From: Trichocoleus desertorum NBK24
GTDB taxonomy: Bacteria > Cyanobacteriota > Cyanobacteriia > FACHB-46
NCBI RefSeq assembly: GCF_030409055.1
Contig: NZ_CP116619.1
Span: 3,635,628 to 3,699,627 of the forward strand
Reading direction: 5' to 3'
DNA length: 64,000 bases
Shown here: positions 1 through 8,408 of the stretch, piece after piece
How positions within the stretch are numbered: the stretch's first letter is position 1
Layout of the letters: the number at the start of each line of letters is the position of its first letter
Made by a program: the position numbers and the translations under genes
The notes under the pieces: model-generated
Databases searched by the model: none
What the model was told of the DNA's origin: nothing
What the model saw: only the letters and a program-made list of their open reading frames with translations

Positions 1-876
1 GTAATGCCGATGGGTCTGGTGCAGGGCAACCTTCACCCGATGCAGCACATAGACAGTGTATTGAATCCCATGCTTGCCCTTGAGCCCTTTGTAATAGTTA
101 CAAATGACCCGCATCTGACAGCTGACCGAACCATACTGGGGACTGTTGAGGGTGTAGGGTGTCTGGTAGCTGCGCCGTCCCCTTAGCAGTTGACGGGTTC
201 CTCCAGTTTTGCCCCGAATCACCGCAGGCATCAGGAAGGGAATCTGCAATGCCTTCAGCCAACGGATGACAGGGACACTATAGAACCCTCGGTCCAGGTA
301 AAGCCGTTTGACTCGGACTCGCAGCGGACTCAACCTTGCGAGCAAATAAGTCAGGGTCGCCACTAAGGTTTCTTGACGATGCACTGCATGAATCCCTAGG
401 GTCACACGTTTGTGACGACAGACAACATAGACTGTGGCATAGGCGAAGAATGAGGTAGTTCCAGCTTTAGCTTGAGAGCGGTAGATGTAGGGAGCCTCCA
501 CCTCACTTGGGTTGCCGTAGTAGGGAATTAAGTGTAAATCGATGGCAATGCGATGCTGCCTTCTGCAAATCTTGGGTGGAATTCGGCTTTGCAGAGCCGC
601 ATTGAGTTGGCTCTCCAGTGTTGCCATCTCATCCAATTTGTCCAAGTGATAGCGGATACCATTACCACTGGGTGTACCTTGCAAGCGTTGAGCCGTGTGT
701 TCGATGCTATCGCCTCGGCTGGCAGCCCGCAGCAGGATCTCGAATAGGTCTTGGGGGGTGTATCCGCCTTCCATGTTCAGTGGAACAGACTCGAGTAGAC
801 AATCAAGGGCAGCTTCCAGTGTCCCTTCATCGGTCAGAGCGGGAGCAGGAGATAATGAAGATGGGTAGGTCGTCAT
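1..876 (-). CDS. ISH3-like DDE transposase, 5' part (runs off the left edge)
   Basis: An open frame of 292 codons starts at the ATG at 874-876 and continues past position 1 without a stop, so only the N-terminal part is visible. I translated it by hand. It contains the stretch LYLDRGFYSVP, the conserved segment around the second acidic residue of IS4/ISH3-type DDE transposases. An N-terminal helical region carries AASRGDSIEHTAQRL. These features match what I know of cyanobacterial ISH3-family transposases; no database was searched. Such enzymes cut and paste their own insertion sequence. The last catalytic acid should lie outside the window, so whether the copy is intact cannot be judged. Confidence 0.85.
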   Translation of the reverse strand, partial: MTTYPSSLSPAPALTDEGTLEAALDCLLESVPLNMEGGYTPQDLFEILLRAASRGDSIEHTAQRLQGTPSGNGIRYHLDKLDEMATLESQLNAALQSRIPPKICRRQHRIAIDLHLIPYYGNPSEVEAPYIYRSQAKAGTTSFFAYATVYVVCRHKRVTLGIHAVHRQETLVATLTYLLARLSPLRVRVKRLYLDRGFYSVPVIRWLKALQIPFLMPAVIRGKTGGTRQLLRGRRSYQTPYTLNSPQYGSVSCQMRVICNYYKGLKGKHGIQYTVYVLHRVKVALHQTHRHY

Positions 877-930
877 GGCTTGATCTAATGCTTTTAGCCT
901 GACCCTACCCCTTTCCTAGAGAATTTGCGA
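1..930. mobile_element. Insertion sequence, right-hand portion
   Basis: This is the inferred extent of the element carrying the transposase at 1-876. The right boundary is approximate (about 900-935): between the transposase start and the point where the neighbouring NTF2-like frame stops matching a normal protein end. No terminal inverted repeat could be confirmed because the other end is outside the window. Confidence 0.6.
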
Positions 931-931
931 T

Positions 932-1129
932 CTACTGATACTGCAAGAAAGCCTCCGTCCTCGCTTTGCCAGTATTGAGTCCGTGGTAAGGCCCCATCGG
1001 AAACCAGAAGCTGAAATCTTCGCTGAGCATGTCTAAAAACGCTTGCCATTCACCCGTTGCTAGACCGTGGGTAAAGTACTCAAAAGCTTGATGGGCAGTT
1101 TTTAGGGTGTCAGTCTGAGCTGTATTCAT
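932..1129 (-). pseudogene. NTF2/SnoaL-like protein, C-terminally truncated
   Basis: The 65-residue frame begins like a small NTF2/SnoaL-fold protein (FEYFTHGLATGEW, FLDMLSEDFSFWFPMGPYHG) but stops abruptly at FLQYQ. Family members are usually about 120-150 residues, so roughly the second half is missing. The stop falls where the insertion sequence begins, so insertion of the element most likely removed the end of the gene. NTF2-like proteins include small-molecule isomerases and ligand-binding proteins; no specific substrate can be assigned. It is either a dead gene or, less likely, a short functional protein. Confidence 0.7.
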
Positions 1130-1386
1130 CTTGATTAATTTTGGCTCGATCCCACCTGAGAAGTAGTACTTAGAGGTTACTCCTGCACCCCAGCAAATTT
1201 GCTTCTTCTAGCGAAATCTCAATAATCTAAATCCGAAATTCCACGCAGAGGGTAGTAGGTAATCACAGCAGTCTGGGTAAACCTGCGATCGCACCTTTCA
1301 AGATTCCCAGTTACAACCAAGGAGCTAGAGCGCGATCGCGGCTCAATCCGTTGACGCTGAAATTCAATTCGCTGGAGTAGAGTTGC

Positions 1387-1659
1387 ATGGAATTTACCAC
1401 CACACTAGGACTAATTGCAGGCAGTTTAACCACGATCGCCTACTTGCCCCAACTGATCAAAACTTGGAAATCTAAGTCAGCCGATGACCTTTCTTGGAGC
1501 ATGCTGATCACGCTTTGCGTTGGGATTGTACTGTGGTTGGTTTACGGCAGTTATGTCCACGATATTCCAGTCATTTGCGCCAATGTCGTGACCCTAATTC
1601 TTTCCTCAATCATTTTGGGCCTCAAAATTCGTTACAAGCGGAGTGGGGAGTTGGGGTGA
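1387..1659 (+). CDS. SemiSWEET-type sugar transporter (PQ-loop)
   Basis: The 90-residue protein is almost entirely three hydrophobic helices (about residues 5-22, 37-55 and 62-83). It carries the hallmark Pro21-Gln22 in the first helix (AYLPQ), followed by a short KTWKSKSADDLSW loop. This is the three-helix architecture of bacterial SemiSWEETs, which dimerise in the inner membrane to carry sugars by facilitated diffusion. The ATG follows GGAGTAGAGTTGC. Its last 28 bases overlap the 3' end of the convergent hydrolase gene. The substrate is unknown; glucose or sucrose is typical of the family. Confidence 0.9.
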   Translation: MEFTTTLGLIAGSLTTIAYLPQLIKTWKSKSADDLSWSMLITLCVGIVLWLVYGSYVHDIPVICANVVTLILSSIILGLKIRYKRSGELG

Positions 1660-2459
1660 GGAGCGAGGGAATCTAGCACTCTCACAGCTAGCGCTTGGTT
1701 GTGTTTTTGAGAGGGATGAAAAGCAGGCCGAGCGTAGTGCAACCCACTGACGATCGCCCTGAACAAAAGCTTCTCCTTGAAGAACCAAAATTGCATTAAG
1801 TCTTGCCAAACTTGGCGATCGCCCCATTTTTTGTCTTGCTGCAACAGCAGTGCTATGCCCCAGCTCATCAGGCCCAGCATTAAAAGATTTGAGATGACTA
1901 AACCCAATAGGCGCATTCCATAATTACGAGTGGCAGATTGCAACACCTCAAAGGCTACCGCTTGATGTTCTATTTCTTCGGCAGCGTGCCATTCAAACAA
2001 CGCTCTGAGATTGGGTTCTGCTGGATCGAGGAAGCGTTCGGTCAAGGCAATCTCGGCCATCAGCGAGGTCAGGTGCTCTAACCCAGCCACGATCGCTAAA
2101 TTTAAGGCCAAACTTCCATGTTGCGTCAGCCCTCGCCAAATCCCCTGGGCACAACGGACATATCCCTCAAAGCGATACCCTTGTTGTTGGAGATTTTTCC
2201 AAAAATGGGTGTGCTGGCTAGCGTGTTGAGACTCCTGGGCAACAAAGGCTCGTACCTGTTGCCGAAGTTGGGGGTCAGTAATGTGAGGTAATTGCTGCTT
2301 AATGATGTGATTGATGTAGTGCTCGATGTCAGGGAGCAGCAACGTCAAGCTATTTAGCAGATGAGTATTGTAAGCGCTGTCACCGAGCCAATAGCGCTCA
2401 ATGGTATCGGGAAAGCGGAAATGAATCGGACGTACCTGAATTCTGGGGACTGCCATCAT
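1632..2459 (-). CDS. Metal-dependent hydrolase family protein (PF10118-like)
   Basis: About 275 residues. Conserved histidine- and acid-rich helices are visible: FVAQESQHASQHTHFW near the N-terminal third, and FEWHAAEEIEHQAVAFEVL in the middle. This pattern suggests a di-metal helical-bundle fold and matches the uncharacterised 'predicted metal-dependent hydrolase' family. A hydrophobic stretch (GLVISNLLMLGLMSWGIALLL, in two parts here) follows the second motif, so the protein may be membrane-associated. I prefer the ATG at 2459 (another ATG at 2456) over a GTG at 2471. It converges on and overlaps the SemiSWEET gene. The substrate is unknown. Confidence 0.75.
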   Translation of the reverse strand: MMAVPRIQVRPIHFRFPDTIERYWLGDSAYNTHLLNSLTLLLPDIEHYINHIIKQQLPHITDPQLRQQVRAFVAQESQHASQHTHFWKNLQQQGYRFEGYVRCAQGIWRGLTQHGSLALNLAIVAGLEHLTSLMAEIALTERFLDPAEPNLRALFEWHAAEEIEHQAVAFEVLQSATRNYGMRLLGLVISNLLMLGLMSWGIALLLQQDKKWGDRQVWQDLMQFWFFKEKLLFRAIVSGLHYARPAFHPSQKHNQALAVRVLDSLAPHPNSPLRL

Positions 2460-2600
2460 GGTACGGGGCACCGAGCTGTTTCGAATAGCCTTTCTATTAC
2501 CTTTTACGAGCGATCGCGGTGGAGTAACTCCATCCTTAGGGGTGAAGGTTCCGATAACCGAACGCTAAAGTGCGGCTTTTGCCCTAGTGAAAGCTGAGAG

Positions 2601-2637
2601 AATTGTTTACATTTGTTTACAGTGAAAGTAAACAATT
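2601..2637. promoter_or_regulatory. Three TTGTTTAC boxes, candidate operator or 5' UTR hairpin
   Basis: TTGTTTAC occurs at 2603-2610 and 2613-2620, and its reverse complement GTAAACAA at 2628-2635. The outer copies extend to a perfect 10-bp inverted repeat, AATTGTTTAC / GTAAACAATT. The array lies 17 bases before the M50 protease start, in the gap with the divergent hydrolase gene. It could bind a repressor or fold as a hairpin in the protease leader. Confidence 0.55.
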
Positions 2638-2653
2638 TTTAGAGGTGCCCCGT

Positions 2654-3778
2654 ATGAACGGCACTCTGCGCGTTGGTAACCTGTTTGGTATTCCGTTTTA
2701 TCTCCATCCATCTTGGTTTTTGGTCTTAGGACTTGTCACTTGGAGCTATGGCAGTGGCTTGGCCGCTCAGTTTCCTAGTTTGGTTGGTTTATTCCCTTTA
2801 CTGTTGGGGTTATTTGCAGCACTATTGCTGTTTGCCTCAGTTTTGGCTCACGAACTGGGTCATAGCTTTGTAGCCCTACGTCAGGGCATTGGCGTGAAGT
2901 CAATTTCTCTCTTTCTGTTTGGGGGTCTAGCTAATTTAGAGAAAGAATCCGAAACACCCGCCGAGGCATTTTGGGTGGCGATCGCGGGTCCCGCTGTCAG
3001 TCTCGCTATCTTTGGTGTGCTCAGCCTAGTTCAGATTGTTAGCCCTATTTCGGGTCCAGTATCCGCAGTCTTAGGACTGGTGGCTTCTATTAACTTGGCC
3101 TTAGCCCTATTCAACTTGATTCCTGGCTTGCCCTTGGATGGTGGCAACGTCCTCAAGGCGCTAGTTTGGAAGATTACTGGAAATCCCTATAAAGGGGTTG
3201 CCTTTGCCAGTCGCGTCGGACAAGTGATTGGTTGGGTGGCGATCGCCTCTGGTCTCATTCCTCTCTTAGTGTTCGGCAGCGCTGCAAACCTTTGGAACCT
3301 ACTCATTGGTTGGTTCTTGCTAAAAAATGCAGGTCAATCGGCTCAGTACGCCACGGTGCAATCCAAGCTGTCTGGATTTACGGCATCTGATGCTGTTACA
3401 CCGAATGGCCCAGTCGTGCAAGCTGACTGGACGCTGCGAGAATTTGCCGACTGGTCATTATTCCACCAGATGTCTTGGCAACGCTTTTTGGTCACAGATA
3501 CCACCGGACAGTTGATGGGGGCGATCGCGGTGGCTGACTTACAGCAACTCCCCGTAGAGCGCTGGGCTACCACGCAAGTCTGGGATGTAATGCAACCCAT
3601 TAATCCTGACACAACGATTCAAGCAGACCAGCCCCTGATCGAGGTGGTAAGTCTACTAGAGCAACAACAACTGTCAGCGTTACCCGTGGTTCGGCCTAAT
3701 GGCGTGCTTGTAGGTCTGTTGGAAAAAGCAGCGATTCTACGCCTACTTCAGGGCAACCTCCAAGCTAATCCTGCTTAA
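2654..3778 (+). CDS. M50 site-2-type intramembrane metalloprotease with CBS domains
   Basis: The protein (374 residues) is a multi-pass zinc protease of the site-2 protease/Rip1 type, which cleaves membrane-spanning substrates such as anti-sigma factors. The zinc motif HELGH is at about residues 66-70 and the third ligand motif is NLIPGLPLDGG near 155-165. Hydrophobic helices fill residues 18-230. The C-terminal 130 residues contain a CBS-domain pair (WQRFLVTDTTGQLMG and LSALPVVRPNGVLVG), which usually senses adenosine nucleotides. I chose the ATG at 2654 because AGAGGTG lies 7-13 bases upstream; an ATG at 2603 would add 17 residues encoded by the TTGTTTAC array. The physiological substrate is unknown. 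Confidence 0.9.
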   Translation: MNGTLRVGNLFGIPFYLHPSWFLVLGLVTWSYGSGLAAQFPSLVGLFPLLLGLFAALLLFASVLAHELGHSFVALRQGIGVKSISLFLFGGLANLEKESETPAEAFWVAIAGPAVSLAIFGVLSLVQIVSPISGPVSAVLGLVASINLALALFNLIPGLPLDGGNVLKALVWKITGNPYKGVAFASRVGQVIGWVAIASGLIPLLVFGSAANLWNLLIGWFLLKNAGQSAQYATVQSKLSGFTASDAVTPNGPVVQADWTLREFADWSLFHQMSWQRFLVTDTTGQLMGAIAVADLQQLPVERWATTQVWDVMQPINPDTTIQADQPLIEVVSLLEQQQLSALPVVRPNGVLVGLLEKAAILRLLQGNLQANPA

Positions 3779-3831
3779 TCCGACTCGCTTGACTCGACTC
3801 ATTGCTCTCTCCTTCTCTATTATTCCTACCC

Positions 3832-3869
3832 ATTCCCTAGGCCGCCTCTATGGTTCTAGGGAATTTTTT
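3832..3869 (+). terminator. Rho-independent terminator after the M50 protease
   Basis: ATTCCCTAG (3832-3840) pairs perfectly with CTAGGGAAT (3856-3864) across a 15-base loop, and a run of T follows. It lies 54 bases after the protease stop and is correctly oriented for it. Confidence 0.75.
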
Positions 3870-4316
3870 ATGGCTGAAGAGGGGTGAGGAAACCAGGTCG
3901 AACGGCTGGGAATTGGAGTAGAAATGTACGCACCAGGGAGTCACGGAGTAGGGCTTGGGAGCAAATTGCGGAAGCCACAGAGGAACAGTGGTTAACCAGC
4001 CTAGAATCGTCCCGAAAATAAGAAAAGCGATCGCCACTTCGCAAAAGCCCACAACTTCCTCACAGGTTGCGGTTGGGCTGGCTCCTGACGGGGTAGGAGG
4101 AAGAGTTGAGTGGGCGATCGCAGCAAACTGAGCCGCTGCCAATGGGTCTTCTGCTTTGGGATTGTCAGCGGTCGGTAACTCAGAAGGCGCGATCGGTTCA
4201 CCAACCACACCCCCGCAAAGTGGCAACACGATGTAGGTCAGCGGCGTGCCAAGGGGTGCTGAGGGGTGAGTTACAAAAGGCTGATCCTTTGAAAACTCCC
4301 GCCGTTTATTTGTCAT
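3837..4316 (-). CDS. Hypothetical protein with one membrane segment
   Basis: A 159-codon frame from the ATG at 4316, with AGGAG about 13 bases upstream. A longer frame begins at 4409 but has no evident ribosome site. The predicted protein is Pro/Ala/Thr-rich for about 95 residues, then has a hydrophobic segment (EVAIAFLIFGTILGWLTTV). No family was recognised. The last part overlaps the terminator of the opposite gene and looks non-biological in composition, so the true end or even the gene itself is doubtful. Confidence 0.4.
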   Translation of the reverse strand: MTNKRREFSKDQPFVTHPSAPLGTPLTYIVLPLCGGVVGEPIAPSELPTADNPKAEDPLAAAQFAAIAHSTLPPTPSGASPTATCEEVVGFCEVAIAFLIFGTILGWLTTVPLWLPQFAPKPYSVTPWCVHFYSNSQPFDLVSSPLFSHKKFPRTIEAA

Positions 4317-4423
4317 GATAAAAGGTAACTCCTGAGAATACAGACTTGGGAGAGCAGCCAGGGTTAAGTGTGGTAGCTGGACCCTGGTTGCTACCTGGAA
4401 GAAATGCAATAAATTCTGAAACC

Positions 4424-4468
4424 AAGGCCATCAATCTCAAGGCCAAAGCAATCTCAAGGCCAAAGCCA
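4424..4468. repeat. Short tandem repeat, AAGGCCA units
   Basis: AAGGCCA occurs at 4424, 4439 and 4456; the last two begin near-identical 17-base units (AAGGCCAAAGCAATCTC type). It lies in the gap between two weak minus-strand frames. No function is evident. Confidence 0.6.
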
Positions 4469-4498
4469 ATACCTTAGCTCGTGGGTTGGTCGATCTAT

Positions 4499-4765
4499 TT
4501 AATGGCTACGCTTATTAATGGTTACGCTCGGTTTCAGTGTTTTTACCGTTTTCTCACTTTGGACTATTTTTTCGTACGACTGGGTGATGACGTCTCGATA
4601 AATATGTGACTGTAATCGTGCGGAGCTGTGATAAATATCTGATAAAGATGTGATGCCGCTCAAAGCAGCCATTTGATAAAGTACTTCACCAGATTGTTGG
4701 ACAGGCTCAAAGTGTAGGGTAAATTTTGAATAACAGCGGCATCTGTTTGGATCAACTTGGATCAA
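4499..4765 (-). CDS. Uncharacterised small ORF
   Basis: An 88-codon frame that would start at a TTG (4765); an internal ATG gives 58 residues. The predicted product is soluble, with a possible amphipathic helix (IYRDVITQSYEKIVQSEKTV). No family was recognised and no clear ribosome-binding site was seen. It is divergent from the cupin gene. It may be a spurious frame. Confidence 0.3.
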   Translation of the reverse strand: MIQVDPNRCRCYSKFTLHFEPVQQSGEVLYQMAALSGITSLSDIYHSSARLQSHIYRDVITQSYEKIVQSEKTVKTLKPSVTINKRSH

Positions 4766-4789
4766 CTATTCACCTAGGGAGGGCAGCCG

Positions 4790-5185
4790 ATGATTGGCAA
4801 CCAAAATAACGAGCAAACTCCCACCAACTCCCAGTTGGCAACGACAGCCACCACTCGAATGCGCAACTGGGGCACAGTGACTGCCTTGGAAGAAGGCAAG
4901 TGCTACCGGATCAACCGTATTGAACTGCAACCGGGGCATCACATCAGCACTCAGATGCACTATCACCGCAGCGAGCACTGGATTGTTGTCTCTGGAACCG
5001 CCAAGGTAATTTGCGACGGTCAGGAGAAAATCCTGATTGAAAAGCAATCAACCTATGTGCCGATGTGTATGCCGCACCGGGTCGAGAATCCGGGAGTGAT
5101 TCCACTGGTGATGATTGAAGTGCAGAATGGCGAATATTTGGGAGAAGACGACATCATCCGCTTTGGAGATGCCGAAGAAGGATAA
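4790..5185 (+). CDS. Cupin protein, mannose-6-phosphate isomerase type II-like
   Basis: The 131-residue protein is a single cupin barrel. It shows WGTVTALEEGKCYRINRIEL, then the metal-binding motif HHISTQMHYHRSEHWIVVSG, then a second half with YVPMCMPHRVENPG. This matches the C-terminal cupin of type II phosphomannose isomerase/GDP-mannose pyrophosphorylase, here standing alone. Stand-alone members are common and may isomerise mannose-6-phosphate/fructose-6-phosphate for GDP-mannose and polysaccharide synthesis. GGGAGGGC precedes the ATG. It lies 86 bases upstream of tldD on the same strand; a shared transcript is possible but not shown. Confidence 0.85.
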   Translation: MIGNQNNEQTPTNSQLATTATTRMRNWGTVTALEEGKCYRINRIELQPGHHISTQMHYHRSEHWIVVSGTAKVICDGQEKILIEKQSTYVPMCMPHRVENPGVIPLVMIEVQNGEYLGEDDIIRFGDAEEG

Positions 5186-5271
5186 ACGGTAGCAGTCATC
5201 GGCTTTTTGGCGATTTGTTAGACTGAGCTTACTAGGCTTTGTCAGTCAACTTTCTGTAAGGACGCCAGCAG

Positions 5272-6756
5272 ATGACGTTATCGATGCCTCCAAGGACTTT
5301 GTTGCTCTCTAAAGAATTACCCACTCTCCAATACAACTCCACCCGCGATCGCTTTGATGAAACCTGGCAAGCTCCCCTCTCCACACTGTTAGGGCTAGGA
5401 CGAGCAGCGGGTGCTGATTTTATCGAATTTTTCTTGGAGCGCACCAACTACATCAGCTGTCTAGCAGAAGATGACGGCATCAGCAGCATTGCGCCGCGCT
5501 TATCGACAGGTGCAGGCGTGCGGGTGTTTCGCGGTAAAGCCGACTGCTATGTCAGCACCAATGACCTGACTTTTACGGGCCTGAAAGCAGCGCTTGAAAA
5601 AGGCTTATCGATTTTAGGTTTGCATTTACCTGCGCCTAGCGCATTCGTTCCCGAAATCAACCTGGAACTGCTACGCGACTACGCCACCAAGAAAGGCAAA
5701 GAGGCTTGGCTCGGTGGTTGCAGTTCGATGCGAGAAATGGGAGATATTCTCTTAGCTGCGAATGCTCAACTGCAAACCAAGGCCACTCACGTCCAGTCTC
5801 GACGAGCAGCCTACTTCCGTGATTGGCAAGAAGTTTTAGTGGCAGCCAGTGACGGCACCTTTGCTAGAGATATTCGCCTGACTCAATCTGTCGGTTACAG
5901 CTTGCTCTGTGCGGATGGCGCGAACCGTTCTTCGATTAGTCAGCGGGTGGGCGACACCAGCAACCCTGACTTCCTGCGGGGTTGGGACTACACTGCCACG
6001 GCTGAAGATGTGGCAGAATCCGCTGGCAAGATGCTCTACGCCGACTATGTAGAATCGGGCACCTACCCAATCATCATGGCAAATAAGTTCGGTGGGGTGA
6101 TCTTCCATGAAGCTTGCGGTCACTTGCTGGAAACTACTCAAATCGAGCGCAAGACTACTCCCTTCATTGACAAGAAAGGCGAAAAGATTGCTCATGAAAG
6201 CTTAACCGCTTGGGATGAAGGTCTATCTACCGACGAGTTTGGCACCATCGACATGGACGACGAAGGCATGCCCGCTCAACGGACGCTGTTGATTGAAAAT
6301 GGCATCCTCAAGAACTTCCTGAGCGATCGCACGGGTTCTATCCGCACAGGCCATCCTCGTACAGGCAGTGGTCGTCGCCAAAGCTATACCCATGCAGCGG
6401 CGTCCCGGATGAGAAACACCTACATTGCCCCTGGTGAACACTCCGTTGAAGATTTGTTTGCTTCGATCGACAAAGGCATTTATTGCAAGAAGATGGGTGG
6501 CGGCAGTGTTGGCCCTACCGGACAATTCAACTTCGCCGTGGATGAGGCCTATCTGATCGAAAACGGCAAAGTCACCAAGCCACTCAAAGGCGCAACCTTG
6601 ATCGGGGAAGCCAAGGAAATCATGAACAAGATCTCCATGTGCTCTCAAGATTTGGGTTTAGCAGCAGGCTTCTGCGGCTCGGTCAGTGGCAGCATTTATG
6701 TCACTGTTGGCCAACCTCACATCAAGGTGGATTCGATCACGGTCGGTGGTCGTTAG
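5272..6756 (+). CDS. tldD: TldD metalloprotease subunit
   Basis: At 494 residues the protein is the usual TldD length. The zinc site HEACGH is visible in [14 protein letters not shown] at about residue 281, followed by the C-terminal beta-barrel ([19 protein letters not shown]). With PmbA/TldE it forms a heterodimer in which only TldD carries the HExxxH site. In other bacteria the pair degrades unfolded peptides, processes microcin B17 and helps degrade the antitoxin CcdA. pmbA follows on the same strand after a repeat-filled gap of 185 bases. Which peptides it cleaves here is unknown. Confidence 0.95.
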   Translation: MTLSMPPRTLLLSKELPTLQYNSTRDRFDETWQAPLSTLLGLGRAAGADFIEFFLERTNYISCLAEDDGISSIAPRLSTGAGVRVFRGKADCYVSTNDLTFTGLKAALEKGLSILGLHLPAPSAFVPEINLELLRDYATKKGKEAWLGGCSSMREMGDILLAANAQLQTKATHVQSRRAAYFRDWQEVLVAASDGTFARDIRLTQSVGYSLLCADGANRSSISQRVGDTSNPDFLRGWDYTATAEDVAESAGKMLYADYVESGTYPIIMANKFGGVIFHEACGHLLETTQIERKTTPFIDKKGEKIAHESLTAWDEGLSTDEFGTIDMDDEGMPAQRTLLIENGILKNFLSDRTGSIRTGHPRTGSGRRQSYTHAAASRMRNTYIAPGEHSVEDLFASIDKGIYCKKMGGGSVGPTGQFNFAVDEAYLIENGKVTKPLKGATLIGEAKEIMNKISMCSQDLGLAAGFCGSVSGSIYVTVGQPHIKVDSITVGGR

Positions 6757-6766
6757 TTTTGAAGCG

Positions 6767-6890
6767 AAACCTAACCCCCAGCCCCTTCCCTAGTAGAGAA
6801 GGGGAGCTAGAACCCACCTTCTCTACTAGGGGAGCTAGATTCAAAGCCCCTCGCCTCACAGGAGAGGGGTTTGGGGAGAGGTCAGCTAGG
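6767..6890. repeat. Dispersed palindromic repeat between tldD and pmbA
   Basis: The gap contains AACCTAACCCCCAGCCCC followed by a palindromic TTCCCTAGTAGAGAAGGGG-type core. A second inverted copy of the core then follows (CCTTCTCTACTAGGGGAGC), and then a GC-rich AGCCCCTCGCC/GGAGAGGGGTTTGGGG hairpin. A close relative of the first part occurs in opposite orientation at 16669-16704. It probably forms RNA hairpins within the tldD-pmbA transcript. Confidence 0.75.
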
Positions 6891-6941
6891 ACTCAATACA
6901 AGATTTTTGCAAAGACATACGTTAGCCAGTAAGACTGCAAT

Positions 6942-8282
6942 ATGCCGAATATTCAAGAACTAGCGACTTACGCCAAAGAAAGCGCCACAAAACTTGGCAT
7001 CCAAAAATTTGATATTTATGGTTCCTCGGTGGATGAAACTAGCGCTCAGGTAGACCAGGGAGAACCGAAGCAGGTTAAGGCGTCGAATCGCTCCAGTGTA
7101 ACGGTGCGGGTGTGGAACGAAGAACACCGCGTTGGGATTACTTCTACCACCGATGTTGATCCGGCGGGTGTGGAGTTGGCGCTGAAAACTGCTTACGAAG
7201 CCAGCTTCTTTGGCGCTAAAGAACATGTGCCTGACTTCAGCCCTGAAGCCACCGCTCCGATTCCCGAAACCTCTCATGAGAAGACTCCCCAAGCTCCAGT
7301 TTCCACGCTGATTGAGACGCTAGCGAAGGCTGAAAAAGAACTGCTAGAAGCGCATCCCGCGATCGCTGGTGTTCCCTACAACGGCATGGCCCAGCGAGAT
7401 TTCGATCGCTTCTACCTCAACAGTGAAGGGGCACAGCGATATGAAGGTGGCTCCTATGCTTCGGTGTATCTCTACAGCAAAACTGAAGAAGAGGGTAGAA
7501 AGCCGCGTAGTGCTGGAGCGTTCAGAGTGGGTTACGGATTTCCAGAGCTAGATGTGTCATCTTGTGTGCAGGAAGCGGCGGAGAAAACTATCAGCCACCT
7601 GAACTACAACAAAATTCAGTCGGGTAAATATCTGGTTGTGTTTTCCCCAGAAGCCTTCTTGAGCTTGCTAGGGGCGTTCTCTAACCTATACAACGCCCAA
7701 AGTATCCTCGACAGACAAAGCCTCTCGACTCCAGAATCCTTGGGGACACAGATCGCTTCACCTCTACTTTCCGTCTGTGATGACCCGCATCATCCTGGTA
7801 ACATTGGCGCGGAGATGTTTGATGGCGAAGGCACCCCAACTCGCAAAGTTCCGTTGATTACCGAAGGTGTTTTGAGTGGTTTCCTCCACAGTGCGGGAAC
7901 TGCCAAGCGGATGAACGCGCAGCCGACAGGCAACGCCAACATGGGCGCAAAAATCACTGTGGGGCCGCACTACTACCATGTTTCACCTGGTCAATCGACA
8001 GATAAAACCTACAGCCTCGACACCGCTGAAAATGTGGTCTTGATTGACGATTTGCAAGCCCTCCATGCAGGAGTACAGTCCTTGCAAGGCTCGTTCTCAC
8101 TACCGTTTGATGGTTGGGTCGTGAACAAAGGCGATCGCGTCAGTGTGGAGTCAGCCACGGTTGCAGGAGATTTCTTGGCGGTGCTCAGGGCGATCGTTTA
8201 TGTGGAGCCAGAAGCCGAGGTAACTCCTGGTGGAGTCTGTCCTCGCATTTGGGTTGATGGTTTAGCGATTACTGGGGAATAA
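6942..8282 (+). CDS. pmbA: PmbA/TldE metalloprotease subunit
   Basis: The 446-residue protein is the partner of TldD. It has the same overall fold (PNIQELATYAKESATKLGIQ at the start; GNIGAEMFDGEGTPT and NANMGAKITVGP near the C-terminus) but lacks a HExxxH zinc motif, as expected for the non-catalytic subunit. Family members form a heterodimer enclosing the TldD active site. Its position directly after tldD on the same strand supports co-expression. No later gene on the same strand resembles a modified-peptide precursor or maturation enzyme. Confidence 0.93.
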   Translation: MPNIQELATYAKESATKLGIQKFDIYGSSVDETSAQVDQGEPKQVKASNRSSVTVRVWNEEHRVGITSTTDVDPAGVELALKTAYEASFFGAKEHVPDFSPEATAPIPETSHEKTPQAPVSTLIETLAKAEKELLEAHPAIAGVPYNGMAQRDFDRFYLNSEGAQRYEGGSYASVYLYSKTEEEGRKPRSAGAFRVGYGFPELDVSSCVQEAAEKTISHLNYNKIQSGKYLVVFSPEAFLSLLGAFSNLYNAQSILDRQSLSTPESLGTQIASPLLSVCDDPHHPGNIGAEMFDGEGTPTRKVPLITEGVLSGFLHSAGTAKRMNAQPTGNANMGAKITVGPHYYHVSPGQSTDKTYSLDTAENVVLIDDLQALHAGVQSLQGSFSLPFDGWVVNKGDRVSVESATVAGDFLAVLRAIVYVEPEAEVTPGGVCPRIWVDGLAITGE

Positions 8283-8408
8283 AGGCAAATAATTTCGTGA
8301 CGTGGGTCGCTGTGTTTAAGACTGGAGTTTAGACTAATCAAGGAAAAGCGCGATCGCTTTAAGTTGTCCATCCGATGAATGGTAGCTTAGCGATCGCGTC
8401 CTTAAAGC

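Noticed and set aside
1130-1386. Gap checked for RNA genes
   Set aside because: Only HIP1-type GCGATCGC sites and no stable cloverleaf or conserved motif were seen.
4001-4210. Frame on the minus strand overlapping the hypothetical membrane protein
   Set aside because: It is arginine/leucine-rich and in a different frame from the better candidate; treated as a shadow.
5272-8282. TldD/PmbA considered as part of a modified-peptide (microcin-like) cluster
   Set aside because: No precursor peptide, cyclodehydratase, radical enzyme or exporter lies nearby; the pair is a common housekeeping locus.
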